From the NCBI GenBank assembly GCA_020226215.1, contig CM035234.1:13048713-13112712 (forward strand): a stretch of DNA of 64,000 nucleotides. Reading direction: 5' to 3'. Below the pieces are notes generated by a model. That model was not told the DNA's origin. It was given only the letters and a program-made list of their open reading frames with translations, and made no database searches. This document shows, in pieces, positions 1 to 11,639 of this stretch. Source of the DNA: Sindora glabra (lineage: Eukaryota; Streptophyta; Magnoliopsida; Fabales; Fabaceae). Numbering within the stretch: position 1 is the first letter of the stretch; each line of letters begins with the position of its first letter. Made by a program: the position numbers and the translations under genes.

Positions 1-1049
1 AATATCAAGATTTTTTAAATCGATATTTGATATTTTTAAAACTTTTTTTCAGCATCATGATTTATGTGTGTTTTTAGTGAATTGATTGCTCTTACTATCA
101 TGGAAAAAAAAATAATTATGACTTGCAATTTTGGTAATGTCTTGAACATTAAATATGGATACTTTCCATGCCAGATCACTTTTCAGAGCGGTGGGGTAGT
201 ATTAAGGTCCCCTGATGCTTCGGGGAAAAAAATTGAACACAAAACGCATCAGTAGTTCCCAGCATAATTTATGAGTGTGTTACCAGCATCAATTGCCCTG
301 TTTCAACGGGAAAATCACTTTCCCACTCAACACGACAATCTTTTCTATCAAAATAAAGGAAGAAGGAAATTTGAAAGGAAATTGAGTGTAGGGAGCACAG
401 CGAATTTGTTGTCTCCAAACATGGAGATAAGATAGAGGAGGAACAGTGATATGAGAGGCTGACAAGTGAATTTTTCGTTACTATCCTTTGCACAGTTGTG
501 GAATCCTAAACACCAATTTTGCAGTGCCAGACTAAACTTATAACTCAAACTTTTGTGTTTCTAAATTATTTATAATAGATTTTATCTAAAATAAAAATTT
601 GTATTTTTGATAAAAAGAAAAATGTCAGTTGCAAACGTTTTGATTAAAAAAATTCTTATTCTTAAAAAATTACTATAACAGAGTATTCTTCCAATTTTGC
701 ATAGCATACTTTATTAATTTTAATAATACTAAATAATTATTTTTAATAATATTATAAAAATAAAATATTTATTTAATTTCTTACCATTTCAAATATAATT
801 GTAAAATGATAATTTTATTTTATTTAATTCAATTTCATTTCATTATATTATATCAAATGTAACTTAATTGTGCATTATTAAAATATTTGTAAATAATATT
901 AAAATACAATAATAATTTTTTAAAATTTGATCCAATATTAATTTAATTTTATCCAATTATTATTATTGAATTTATAATGAAGTTATTATTTAATTTTTAA
1001 TTTTTTTATTTTTATTCAATCAAATAAAAAAGAATTATTTCTCTTCTTC
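1..1049. other. AT-rich intergenic DNA, no gene seen
   Basis: The first kilobase is AT-rich with many A/T homopolymers and TAAT-type repeats, especially 560-1030. Short open frames near 64-255 and 269-548 have no recognisable motif, poor composition and no splice context, so I do not call them. Confidence 0.6.
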
Positions 1050-1312
1050 TAGTCCATACGGACAAAGCCTTAGGTCCGTGCAAAAGAGTGCAACCTTGGC
1101 CAAGAAGTGCTCATCAAGTATGGCTCGAATGTCCGACTGGTGGTGACAAGGCCGTTCAGAAGCCCGTTCGCTTTCTCGGATGTCCCTTCACGGATTATTG
1201 CAGACATTATTGCACCTGACACCCATTGTGACTCCTGTCGCTTCATAGCATTGCGCATTTGGATTAAATCTGGACCGTCTGCCCTTTCCCGCTGATTAAT
1301 CTTTTTCAAGTG
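1050..1312 (-). other. GC-richer island with a 79-codon open frame, unidentified
   Basis: This stretch is clearly richer in G+C than its flanks. It is open on the - strand from about 1309 to 1070, encoding roughly 79 residues that contain DLIQMRNAMKRQESQW and end in LHSFART. A second open frame of 62 codons lies on the + strand. The - strand product has a balanced, mildly basic composition like real coding sequence, but I recognise no family. It may be one exon or a captured fragment of a gene from elsewhere. No promoter or convincing splice pair was seen. Confidence 0.3.
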
Positions 1313-4270
1313 GTGTCTGTCTTTGGCTAAAATAAAGGTTTATAACTTGAGGGAGTCGGCAATTGTCAATTGGTTCACGTGTTGTTGCTCACAGCAAATA
1401 TTGTATTTGATTTGTGATTCAATAATATCCAAAATTGTAGATTATACTCAGCGTAATCTTGCCAACCTTTCATGTCAGAACATGGGCAAAATTGTCATGA
1501 ATGAGTAGAGCATTTCAAAAAAGGTTAAAAACTATTCTGACCTTATCCATTACTGAATTCGTTGTCAAACATGAAATTGGTGGTCCCCATCACTTCACGC
1601 AGTGGCACATCCCAAACAGCTTGGTGCCTCATTTGAGCAAGCTAGAGAGCGAGAAAGGCTGTGACTGGTGCTTTCCAAGTAACTGTACATCATTATAGCA
1701 GACCTATTTCATGAATATATTACTTATTTTTGTGTGGAATTAGTGGTCATAAGGGTTTAGGTTTGATACATGGAGTGTGTGCTGCTTAGAATAGACTAGG
1801 TTTTTGTAAGGCATAGGGTACATTCAGAAAGGTGGTGACCGTGGCATTCAACATGAGTAAACCTATCTTTTAGTCTTTGAAATTTATGGGCGCTGGGCAT
1901 TCGGTCCTTGAAATTTGTCCATTAGCATTAGTAGTCCGCAAATCCTCATTCTGTTAGAACTCTCTATCCTTCCATCTATGAACTCGTTCCAAACCAAAAT
2001 GAGTGTTGGGAAAATTGTGGATACTGGAATTGTGGAAGCAAACCTTTTTCTCTTTTTGTGTGATTATGATAGACAATTAGAAAGTGTAAAAAACTGAGAT
2101 GAGAACACACAAATTTTTAGGTAGAAGATTCCTCAAAAATCAAAGGGAAAAATTACAGGACCTTAGATCTAGAATCTTCCATTATAATCATAGAATTATA
2201 AAGGTATTTTTTCTTCTCTAGTACAACTCTAGAAGATTTCATAACACCTCACTCACTAAGGATGAGTTACAAGAATTTTTCTTCACCCAATTTAGTGGAT
2301 TACTCTCACTTTTGTAGTGGAACTCATATTAGTTTGAGAAACACTCAAACTCCTCACTTAAAGTGACTCTCAGTATTTCTTTCTTTCTTTTGAAGGAACT
2401 TTTTTACTTGATGCTTGCTCAAATGAATGACTCCCCCCTTCCTACAGGACCTCTATTTATGGGGAGGGATTGGATGCTTGTGCATGAATCTACCAAGCTA
2501 TAGAAAAGTCTTCTATTTAGTCTTCCTTTCTTTCTCTAGGTGGCCTTCAATTTTCCAATTCTTGAAAATTGTAATCTTGAATGTTGTTAGCTTTTTTCAA
2601 TGCATGGAGAATTCATTATCATAATTTTAAGTGCTCTATAATTAATAGAGCATGCACCATCCCATTTGAGAGTATTGGTATTTGAGGTTTCTTTTTGGTT
2701 GGTGGTTCACAGTTAATGAAGGGATTGAAACCCAACATTGAGAAAGCTGATGGAAGATTAATTCCATGCTAGCACATTAAATGCCAAGGTGGAATGAGGT
2801 TAAGAACAGGCTTGATGAAAAAGTTTGATGAAGGCAGCATTATATCTCACGGATGGGTTTAAAAATAAGAATGTTGGTTAGTAAAAGGAATCTTGGGTAC
2901 CTGGTGCTTTAGATGCAGTTACCATTACGATTGCACATCTTACATTCTCTAATTTGTGGTCTACAATTCTGTTGATGGCTATTTTATCACTTATTTTCTT
3001 TGTTGGAAGATATTGATAAGGTCCCTGAATATTTCTTCCATTGACTCAGCCGTTCACAACCCCTTCGGGAATTAACTCAGCCTTCACAACCCTTTCATAA
3101 TGTAATCAACAAATTATTATGGGAATTTGTTGCATTTTGTATTAAGAATAAGAATGTGGAGTTCGCCACTTGTAATTAGAATTTGGTTTATGAATTTGCA
3201 TTTCGTTCTCATCTCCTCGACTGTATTCTCAATAGAATTAGCAGTTAAAGTCGAATAGCTTTCCTCATCATGCTATTAGCAGTGTCTCATTTGGTAACAA
3301 ATAAAATCTTAAGGATAAGAACAAAGAAGGTGAAAATAGGTAAAGAATATAATTGCAAATTCATCATTTGTGCTAAGGTTTGATATGAAAGTGAGATAGA
3401 GTGAAAATCAGTTATTTGAAAATTAAGGTATTTTAATCTTCCAACTTGGCATTAAACATGATAGCTTGCAAAAAACCTTCCATCTCAGTTGCATCCGTTA
3501 GATTTGGAATGGGATGATAGATGGAGGGATGCAAAGTTCAGAGTGAAAGAGGAATTGGGGACTACTAATACCAATAGGCAAATTTCAGGGACCAAATACG
3601 CAGTGCTTACAAATTTTTAGTTTAAGTACCCTCCATAGCTGTACATGTATTCATATGTATGTAATTCAGTATCCACGGAGACCAAATTTTACATTTCATT
3701 ATGCATGTTTAATAAATGCAAAAATTTAATTTATTGAATTCAGTTTGAAGTAATAATCGATTCAGGGTGTGGTTGAAGATTTCAACTTTAGGGCATATAG
3801 CTTTTATGCTGCTTGAACAATTTTATCACTAAAATAAGGTAGTATGGCATAACTACAAACTTAGTATGATTGGTAATGCTTATTTGGTTTTAGGTCTCTG
3901 CTATAGGCTATATGGATTTAAACTTTTAGAGACTGCCCTCTACTTTGGCCACACTGTTGATCCTAGCCTTCGGGTCAAGCTAGCATAGGAATAAAATGGA
4001 ATTGTGTTTATTAGTTTTTGTGTGTTTTGATAATTGTGTTTATCAGTTTTTGCGGTATTTACTCCCACATGATTTGATAAAGTGGGCAAAACTTGATTTG
4101 TTGGTAATGCTAATCCAGTGCTTTAGAACTGTTTGTAACAATGAAAATGTAAAACGAGTTTCAAAGGTAGGGTGCAGTATATTAAGAATTTGTTATTTGC
4201 GTCAAGACCACTTAGGGGATGAAGCTTTAAAACTAAAATTATATCAGGTAGTGACATGTTTCATAGAAGA
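1313..4270. other. Intergenic DNA of moderate AT content, no recognised gene
   Basis: Nearly 3 kb without a recognisable gene. Base composition is less extreme than elsewhere in the window. Short open frames (for example 1501-1698, 2427-2624 and 3996-4298) show no domain. This could be an old decayed gene or intron-like DNA, but nothing supports a specific call. Confidence 0.5.
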
Positions 4271-4275
4271 ATATA

Positions 4276-4419
4276 GCAGAGGAGGTCCCTGCCATTGAAG
4301 AATCAAGAAATAGCAATGCATAGCTCACAGAAAGTGACATACTCCAGCTGGAGTTTGAAAGCAAAGAGTTGGCACAGCAATGGTACACTCGATATATGAA
4401 CCTCCAGAATTATGTCAAT
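4276..4419 (+). pseudogene. Possible coding remnant with one in-frame stop
   Basis: Reading in one frame from 4276 gives 15 codons (AEEVPAIEESRNSNA), a TAG at 4321-4323, then 32 codons starting LTESDILQLEFESKEL and containing AQQWYTRYMNLQNYVN, before a poly-T run. The acidic, Gln/Leu-rich composition and the glutamine-like context of the stop (TAG, one change from CAG) look like decayed protein-coding sequence. An AG acceptor-like site (ATATAG) precedes it. I do not recognise the family, and the match to coding character is by eye only. Confidence 0.25.
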
Positions 4420-5399
4420 GTTTTTTTTTTTTCCCCCTAAAGGGTTTGGACTCAATTATCCATTCCATCGCAATTAGTTCACTTATACTTTCAGTGGGAA
4501 AATTGTCGCGCTTGCCTATTATGTTTGGCATAGTATTGTCTATTATCGATTGCATGTAACTGCACTGCAGTTCCTGCAATAGTGACATGCCACTAGAAAT
4601 TAATGTTGTGTTAGGGTCGGGTGCACCATTTTAATTAAGTAACTGGAACAACCTGCTCTATACATGGGTTTTTCTAAAATTACAGTGACTCGTGAAAATT
4701 TTGCAAAGTTTAAGCACTGGGCTTTAACAAAGAGTGCGTTGGTTTTTATAGGTAAAATAGCATACACTTCAAGTTCTGTATTAACAGGTTAATCACAGTT
4801 AAAGAATTTTAATTCTATGATTAGTATAGACTTTTAGCCATATATTGCATTATGCGTATAAACAAACACTCAACTAACGTTTAGCTTGAAAAAACCCTGG
4901 TGAATGGTTTGACGTGTACTACTAAATTTTGACGTCCTGTCGTGGATTGTAATACCAAGAGCTGTGATATAGCTCAAGTTTGGATGACTATAATTAACAG
5001 TAAACCCATATATATTTTAAATTGGTGGTGAATATAATTTGTATTATTTAAAAAAAAAGGGGATCTCAATTTGTGGCAATATGATGCAACAAAATTGATA
5101 ATTAGAAATTTAGATTTATGATTAATAACTCAATTTTCAAAACTGCTACAACTAAATCGATCATCAACACATACTACTTAGATCACTCCTTAATTAAGAT
5201 TTAGGCAACCTTCGTTATTTATTTGGAATAACTTCTTATATAAGTTTTCAACCATAAAGGTTGTAAAATATATCGGTGGGAATTAGTTAATATTAATGAC
5301 TCTTTGGGATTGAAACAATTCGTGAATGATATTTTATAATTGATACAAACATCCTTATAGGCACATATTGCAATTTTCAATTAATACTTATATCACCTA
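4420..5399. other. Intergenic DNA, nothing recognised
   Basis: No open frame with a recognisable motif was found. A CACTAG-like string near 4592 was considered as the partner of the CACTA terminus at 5704 but is a weak match. Confidence 0.5.
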
Positions 5400-5704
5400 C
5401 CAGATCTAAGATAAAGATGAATTAATTCGTGAAAGATAATACTTATATTTGCCGATTAACGAAAGGAATGTACCTTATATTTGCAACTAACGGTATATAA
5501 TCACGATTTTCGTTGCCAAAAATGTGAGACTAGCATTTTCTAGTTTTCAACTCCTTGAGCAGAAATGAATTTTTCCGACCAAGCATAAAATCAGAATTGT
5601 ATAGCTTTTTTCAACTAGAGTTATTTCTATCTTGCATGGCAGTTACAAAACCTAGAAATTTGGGAGGAATTTAACCGTTGCTAAATGTTTATTTTCTTGT
5701 AGTG
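5400..5704. mobile_element. CACTA (En/Spm-like) transposon terminus, right end only
   Basis: The + strand ends in ATTTTCTTGTAGTG at 5691-5704. Its reverse complement, CACTACAAGAAAAT, is the typical terminal inverted repeat of plant CACTA transposons. Inside it lie short direct and inverted strings (AACCGTTGC, CGTTGCC, AACGAAAGG) resembling the subterminal repeats these elements use for transposase binding. No convincing left terminus was found, so this is probably a solo end or truncated copy. Its true left boundary is unknown. Confidence 0.5.
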
Positions 5705-5982
5705 ATATTTTCATAAATAATTCGGTAAATTTTATAGTAATAATTTTAGGCAAAATTATTATAAATTTTTTCTCTCACAAACAACATCCAAAATTGCATT
5801 ATACAATTTTAAAAAATTTGGAAGATATTAAACTCACAAAAATAATCGTAAAACAAATAATTTTGCATATATGTTAAATATCGAATACAATTAGAGAGCA
5901 CAATATATAATGAAATATGAAACTACAGTGTCAAAAATTAGGAGATTCTGATGCGAGTAATATAATTTATCACATAGCAACT

Positions 5983-5995
5983 CCCCCCCCCCCCC
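5983..5995. repeat. Poly-C run (13 C)
   Basis: Thirteen consecutive C on the + strand, followed by ACAAAAAAAA. Confidence 0.9.
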
Positions 5996-6117
5996 ACAAA
6001 AAAAAATCTAACTCATCTATTTAGCACTTGTAGCGAGTGACTCCTTAATATAATATAAAATATTTAATATTTAGGCTCAGTTTTTTTTTTGTGAAAGTAT
6101 TTTTCATAGGAAAATAT

Positions 6118-6142
6118 TATATATATATATATATATATATAT
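6118..6142. repeat. TA microsatellite
   Basis: About 12 alternating TA units. Confidence 0.9.
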
Positions 6143-6471
6143 TGATGAATAATTGATATATCATTTATATTTATAGTTAAAAAAATAATATTTAAATTTA
6201 TGTTAACAAAAAAAGCAAATTTTCCTTTAAAAGAAGTAAATTATTTTTTTTATTTCTTATATTTAATATTAAATAAATAAAATATTTTAATTTTAAAATT
6301 TTATAATTATATTTATAAAAAAATATTTTTCTTCGAGCTTTAGTTTAATTTTAAACTTATCGACAACTACACTGAAGAATCAATCCATGAATCTAACGAA
6401 AAAAAAGATTGCAATTCATATTATTCAAAAATAATTTTTTAAAATAGTGTTTGATTTCAATGACACTATTG

Positions 6472-6914
6472 CATAGTTAGGATTCAATCTAGGGTCAATG
6501 AAATTAGATGTATTTTAATATTTTAGTATATTCTAAGGAAGTTAGTGAAAACACACGTTAACACTGAAAAAGATGGAATTTCGTGGCCAAACAACACAAC
6601 TAGTCTTGCAGAGAATCACATTAGTAATGGTTGATTTATAACTTGTTACCCATTCAATTTATATATTTTAGTGATTCATGCATATCACTTCACATGAATT
6701 GGAGACAGTTACCTGGCATTTTAATTTTATTCTGCAATAATTATTTTTTCCCCATAATTTCGATGGTTACAATGAATAGCAAACAATATAATTTAAAATC
6801 AGAAAATGTGTAACGGATCATTGCAATATAGTTCAATATCAACCACTACGTACTGATATTAATTAGATTTAATTTTTTTAGGAGGGGAAACTACTTATGA
6901 ACCAAGTAGAGTGG
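6472..6914 (-). repeat. UGT 3'-flanking repeat, copy A
   Basis: This segment closely matches the DNA just downstream (on the - strand) of the UGT gene at 42841 and also 47184-47590 and 59890-60184. Shared landmarks include GCATAGTTAGGATTCAATCT at 6472 and 47184, the CATATCACTTCACATGAATT string, and the CAATATCAACCACTACGTAC string. In this copy it leads directly into a UGT C-terminal fragment, so it is the 3' flank of a former gene copy. Confidence 0.7.
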
Positions 6915-7054
6915 CTAGTTATGCTCCTTGGCAATTCCATTTTTAAGAAACTTGACAAATGCGGCCATGTAGTCGTGTTGCGGCTCCTGATCTCCCACTA
7001 TTGCAGCAACTTCTCTTGTTTTGGTGCTCATATTCTCTCCTTTCTCCAAAACCA
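6915..7054 (-). pseudogene. UGT91-type glycosyltransferase C-terminal fragment (relic)
   Basis: On the - strand the frame reads LVLEKGENMSTKTREVAAIV, then GDQEPQHDYMAAFVKFLKNG and IAKEHN, followed by TAG at 6917-6915. This is the same C-terminus, with substitutions, as the UGT at 42841-44254. Similarity stops abruptly at about 7054, just upstream of the VLEKGEN segment, so about 90% of the gene, including the PSPG donor-binding box, is absent. The residual frame is open, suggesting a truncation rather than slow decay. It forms part of a dispersed cluster of UGT remnants in one orientation. Confidence 0.75.
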
Positions 7055-7230
7055 ACGTTATTCTGTTCCCCTCCTTGATGGCAACACAAACGATCGAGAG
7101 TGGGCTATACAGATAATCGAACTTTTATTGTCTGTATAGTGAATGCCTTTAAGATCAAAATGAGCGTCATTTTCTACCATTCTGTGCATGTGCGGGCTGC
7201 TCCTTCTTCCTCTGAACTTTCTAAGTGAGT
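7055..7230. other. Unidentified segment fused to the UGT relic
   Basis: The DNA joined to the UGT fragment is not UGT sequence and is GC-richer than the region beyond. It is open on the - strand for about 55 codons (including PHMHRMVENDAHFDLKGIHY). On the + strand a short frame ends at a donor-like CTAAGTGAGT around 7224-7232. Either may be an exon piece captured at the breakpoint; I recognise no family. Confidence 0.3.
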
Positions 7231-7794
7231 TTCTCCTCCTTTCCTCTTCAATTTTTTGTTACATTTTTATACTTCTTTATTTATTTTTGCATTTATTTTG
7301 TTGAATGATCAAATTGTGTTTTTATATTATTGATTGATATTCTGGATTGTTGTTTCATTATTCCATTGAAGTAGACTTAAAAAACTCATACACTAAATTC
7401 TTTTAATAATATTGATATAATACATAAAAATGAATTTTTGCTTCATTTATTAGTTTAGTATAATTATTATTTTTTATAATTTGATAAATTTATTGCATTA
7501 AACATATGATGATTATTGATATAATATTTGAATATAAATTATTATTTTACATAGTTCAATAAAATATTCAATTTGATAAAATTATTATTTTATATAGTTT
7601 GATATAATTATTACTTTAAATATCCAATGATATTTATATAATATTTGAATATAAATTTATTTTAATGCTCTATTGTATTGGTTGGTAAAATTATTATTTT
7701 GTGAAAGTTGGTATGTTTATTGTCTTAAACATTTGCTAAGTTTGATAGAAGATAGGATAATAAAATTTATAATAATTTGGATAATTATATTAAT
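7231..7794. other. AT-rich intergenic DNA
   Basis: No gene. It has loose repeats of AATTATTATTTTATATAGTT-like strings between 7440 and 7720. Confidence 0.5.
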
Positions 7795-9260
7795 CAAATT
7801 GTTAAATTATATTAAAAATGAAAGTAATTAAAAATTAAATAAACATAAAATTTGATAATTACATTATTGAAAATATAAAATTTTGATGATGTAAATCATT
7901 TAATAATTTAAGTAATCATTTAAAATACTTAAAAAATAAATAATTTCAACATTTACAAAATCATTTAATTATATCCTCACAACAATACTTAATAAAAAGT
8001 ATTATAAACTTAATAAATATGTAGAATTAAATAACAATGTAGAATAAAATATGTAACAATTTAATATTAGAAGTAAGTCATATAATTTTTATTAAATTAT
8101 TAAATTATATAAAAATAAAAGTAATTAAAAAATGGTAAAACATAATTTTGAAAATTACAATAATGAAAAATAAAAAATTTTCTATGATGTGAAACATTTT
8201 GTAATTTAAGTAATAATTTAAAATACCTAAAACACAAATAATAATGGATAATAAAATATATAGTAATATAATATCAGAAGTTAGATAATTTTTATTAATT
8301 TATTGAATTATATAAAATGAAAGTAATTAAAAAATGGTAATAAAATATTTTGACAAATACATTAATGAAAATGAAAAAATTATATGATGTGGAATATCTT
8401 TTAAATTAATTATTAATTTAAAATACTAAAAATATAAGTAATAATGAATAATAAAATGTATAATAATTTAATATTAGATTAATTCATAAATTTTTATTAA
8501 TTTATTAATTTATATAAGAATGAAAGTAATTAGAAAATGGTAGCACAATATTTTGAAAATTACAAATAAAAAAATTTCTATGATGCCGGATATTTTATAA
8601 ATTAAGTAAGAATTTAAAATACAAAAAATATAGGTAATAATTGATGATAAAATAAATAATAATTTAATATTAGAAGTAAGTCATATAATTTTCATTAATT
8701 TGTTAAATTATATGAGAATGTTGGTCATTAGAAATGGTAACATAATATTTTGATAATAATAGTAATGAAAAGGAAATATTATATAATTTAAGTAAGAATA
8801 TAAAACATTAAAAATACAAGTAATAATGGATATACAATGCATAACAATTTAATATTAGACATAAGTCATATAATTTTTATTAACTTGTTAAATTATATAA
8901 GAATGTTGGCAATTAAGAAATGGTAGCACAATGTTTTGACAATTACAGTAATAACAAAGAAAAATTTTTTATGATGCAAAATATTTTATAATTTAAGTAA
9001 TAATTTAAAATACTAAAACTATAAGTAATAATAGATGATAAAATGTATAATAGTTTAATATTAGAAGCAAACTATATAATTTTCATTAATTTATTAAATT
9101 ACATAAGAATGAAAGTTGTAGTAAGATGATATTAATTTATAATAAATTTGACAATTAAATTAATTAAACGTACACAATGTCTAATGATGCAGTATATTTA
9201 TGTTATTAAATAATTATTTAAAATACTAAAGAATAATAGATAATATTGAAGGTGGAATTA
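7795..9260. repeat. AT-rich tandem array, unit about 200 bp
   Basis: A recognisable unit recurs in head-to-tail order. The string TTAAATTATATAAGAATGAA or a close variant occurs near 7803, 8098, 8300, 8508, 8702, 8888 and 9093. A second landmark, AATATTAGAAGTAAGTCATA, occurs near 8066, 8262, 8470, 8666, 8852 and 9056. Spacings are mostly 185-208 bp. The first unit is longer (about 295 bp) because of extra sequence near 7950-8060. Units differ by many substitutions and small indels, so the array is old. There is no coding potential. It could be a local satellite or expanded internal repeats of a transposon. Confidence 0.75.
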
Positions 9261-11549
9261 AATATTAGATTATATATCATTCAAATATCAATGTAACAAT
9301 ATATAAATTGTTGACTTTATTATATTGTTAAAATTATTATAATTAAAAATTACAATAATTTAAAATCAAAATGCATTTGCATTATAACCTTACACCTATT
9401 CAAGGGTTAGTTGATTTCCTTAAATGAACCAATCCTTGAATTATCCTAAAAATTTGGATGTACTCAATTTATCTACTTATCATTTTATGTTATAGAAATT
9501 TCTTGTCTTTTAATTATTTTTCAAGCGTGTACTATATTGGTGTATAGTATATACAGTTAGAGAATTATAGGAAAATGCTATTGAAATTTAAACATATCAT
9601 GGATAAGTCAAGATAATAATTATAGGAATATCTCGAATGTGATAGGGTTATGCCTTTTAAAGTTGAAGCGATAAGGTAAATTTAGGGCACACAATAAACA
9701 TGCAAGTATAATTGAATCGTATAATAACTTGTGATGCTATAGGCCAATTATAGTGCTATTAGTAGCATCCCGAGTTTCAACCCTTATTTCCTAAAATTTA
9801 TTATGCAATTTTATTCATTTTCATATATTGTTACATCAACAAATAAAATTTTACACTAATATTACATGCACAAAAAAGAAAAAGGTTGTGCATTGTTCAA
9901 ATATATTTTGAAACTTATTTTAACATTTTATTTTTTTCAAATTATTTTATCTACATTTATTCCATAAAAAAATCCAAAAAAAAAAAAACTACACTACATT
10001 ATCAATATACATTTACAGCATTACGACTATATATTTGAATAAAGCTAGAACCCAAAATTAAATCCTTGTTGTAAAGACTTGTGTGGTGAAGAAGATTAAT
10101 ATATTTTCTTAAGTTGAAGTGCTCTATATCAATTTGCAAATATCAATGATCCATTCCTTATACTAGAATGTTGGGTGGAATATGAGGACAACACACTTAA
10201 CTTACTATATATTTAGAAATGTTTTAAATTTTATGGGATTATGAACATCCCATCTAACTACAATTATTTTCTACTCTTAAATATTTGATTGCAAAATATA
10301 CCCATGGTTGGATGGCATGCTTTCACAAGATTTGAAGCATTTTTAAATGTACAATAAGAATAAGTGTATTGTCCTTATATGCAAAGTAAACACTAAATGG
10401 AATAAGAAAGAAATTTATAAGTAGAATGAAAAACATTGAACACTAATTATCCATCCAAAACTGATGTCCTATGTAGCACAATATTCAAAGTAAGTAGTGA
10501 TTGTCATAACTTTAGATGTTGGCTAAATTCAAAACCAATCTATAGATCTTTTTACATTTCTCTTAGAAAAATACTTTAACTACCATTTGGATGATGATTA
10601 TAAAGAAAATTGACATTTAAAGTTTTCATGCCTTCCCAACCCCAAATTTAAACATTGTTTATATTACTACATAAATGTCATTTAATATCAATTGTTTAAT
10701 ATATTTAATGTCAATTACCACTTATATAAGGGTCATTATAAACCTTGCATATTCAATGTCTATTATTGGATTGAAATTGAATACACACAACAATGTTAGT
10801 TCCTTTACTAGAAAGCCTTTGTGTATAGTTATAGTTTTCTATCAATAATTCAAACATGATGTCAATTTTTTGATTTATTAACCAATGTTGATGATATAAA
10901 TAAAGATGTTGGTTCCTTTAAAAACTAATGTCATTTCTTAATCTTTTTTTTAAAGTCCATAAGAATGTTTCTAAACCCATTATCCCTAGAAGAGCAATAT
11001 TCAAACCTAATTGTAGAATCCAAAAATTCATATTTTTATATAGGGAGTAATAGCTCTATTAAAGCCTTACATCAATGTCTTTATGGTCAAAATTAATATC
11101 TTAAATATAATAAATTAGAAAAAAGATGAAGGATGATACATATATAGGTCTGAATAACAGAAGATATATAATGCATTGATATTGCAAAAATTGAAAATTA
11201 TACCTTAGAAAGAACTTAGATTGTCATTCCATTACATGACCATTAATAGAAATATTTATGAATTATACCGTGGCAAAATGAGAGCACAAAGAAGTTAGAA
11301 TTGATGATGTAGGTGAAATATTAACACATATACTTTTGTTGGACAGAAATTTATTACTTGCCATTTGCCATTAAATTTTGGTGAAATCATATTGTCATGC
11401 TAGCTCTTTGTAAGGAAGAAATCTGCTACCTCTTCTTTAAAAAATTCACATTGATCAGAACCTTAATTAATAAAATCAGAAACAAAAAGGCAAACAAATC
11501 AATATAATACTAGATACCTCTTAAGTTCATATTTAAATTTAGAGTAGAA
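9261..11549. other. Intergenic AT-rich DNA, no gene recognised
   Basis: About 2.3 kb without an open frame of note. The style (many ATTAATGTCA-type strings, no GC structure) resembles transposon-derived DNA such as the interior of non-coding LTR elements. I could not find paired terminal repeats. Confidence 0.45.
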
Positions 11550-11639
11550 ATGAGCTGCTCAGGGAGATCTGTGTTCCAAGTCGGTGTACCACAGTAGCAT
11601 CTTGCTGTGACCGTCCTGAAAGCAGTGATCCCTTCCCCT

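Larger units (their letters stand above)
5705..6471. other. AT-rich intergenic DNA with poly-C and TA runs
   Basis: No gene. It contains a run of 13 C at 5983-5995, which is striking in this AT-rich setting, and a TA microsatellite at 6118-6142. Confidence 0.6.

Noticed and set aside
64..548. Short open frames of 63-74 codons at the left edge
   Set aside because: No domain, no start context or splice partner, and AT-driven composition; chance ORFs.
3996..4298. 100-codon + strand ORF
   Set aside because: Hydrophobic, Cys-rich translation with no motif; only the segment after 4276, in another frame, looks coding. Not enough to call a gene.
4592..5704. CACTAG at 4592 as the left end of the CACTA element
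   Set aside because: Only the first five bases match the right terminus, there is no subterminal likeness, and the flanking triplets do not match.
7795..9260. CRISPR-like array
   Set aside because: Whole units repeat and diverge together, with no short conserved repeat alternating with unique spacers; this is plant nuclear DNA.
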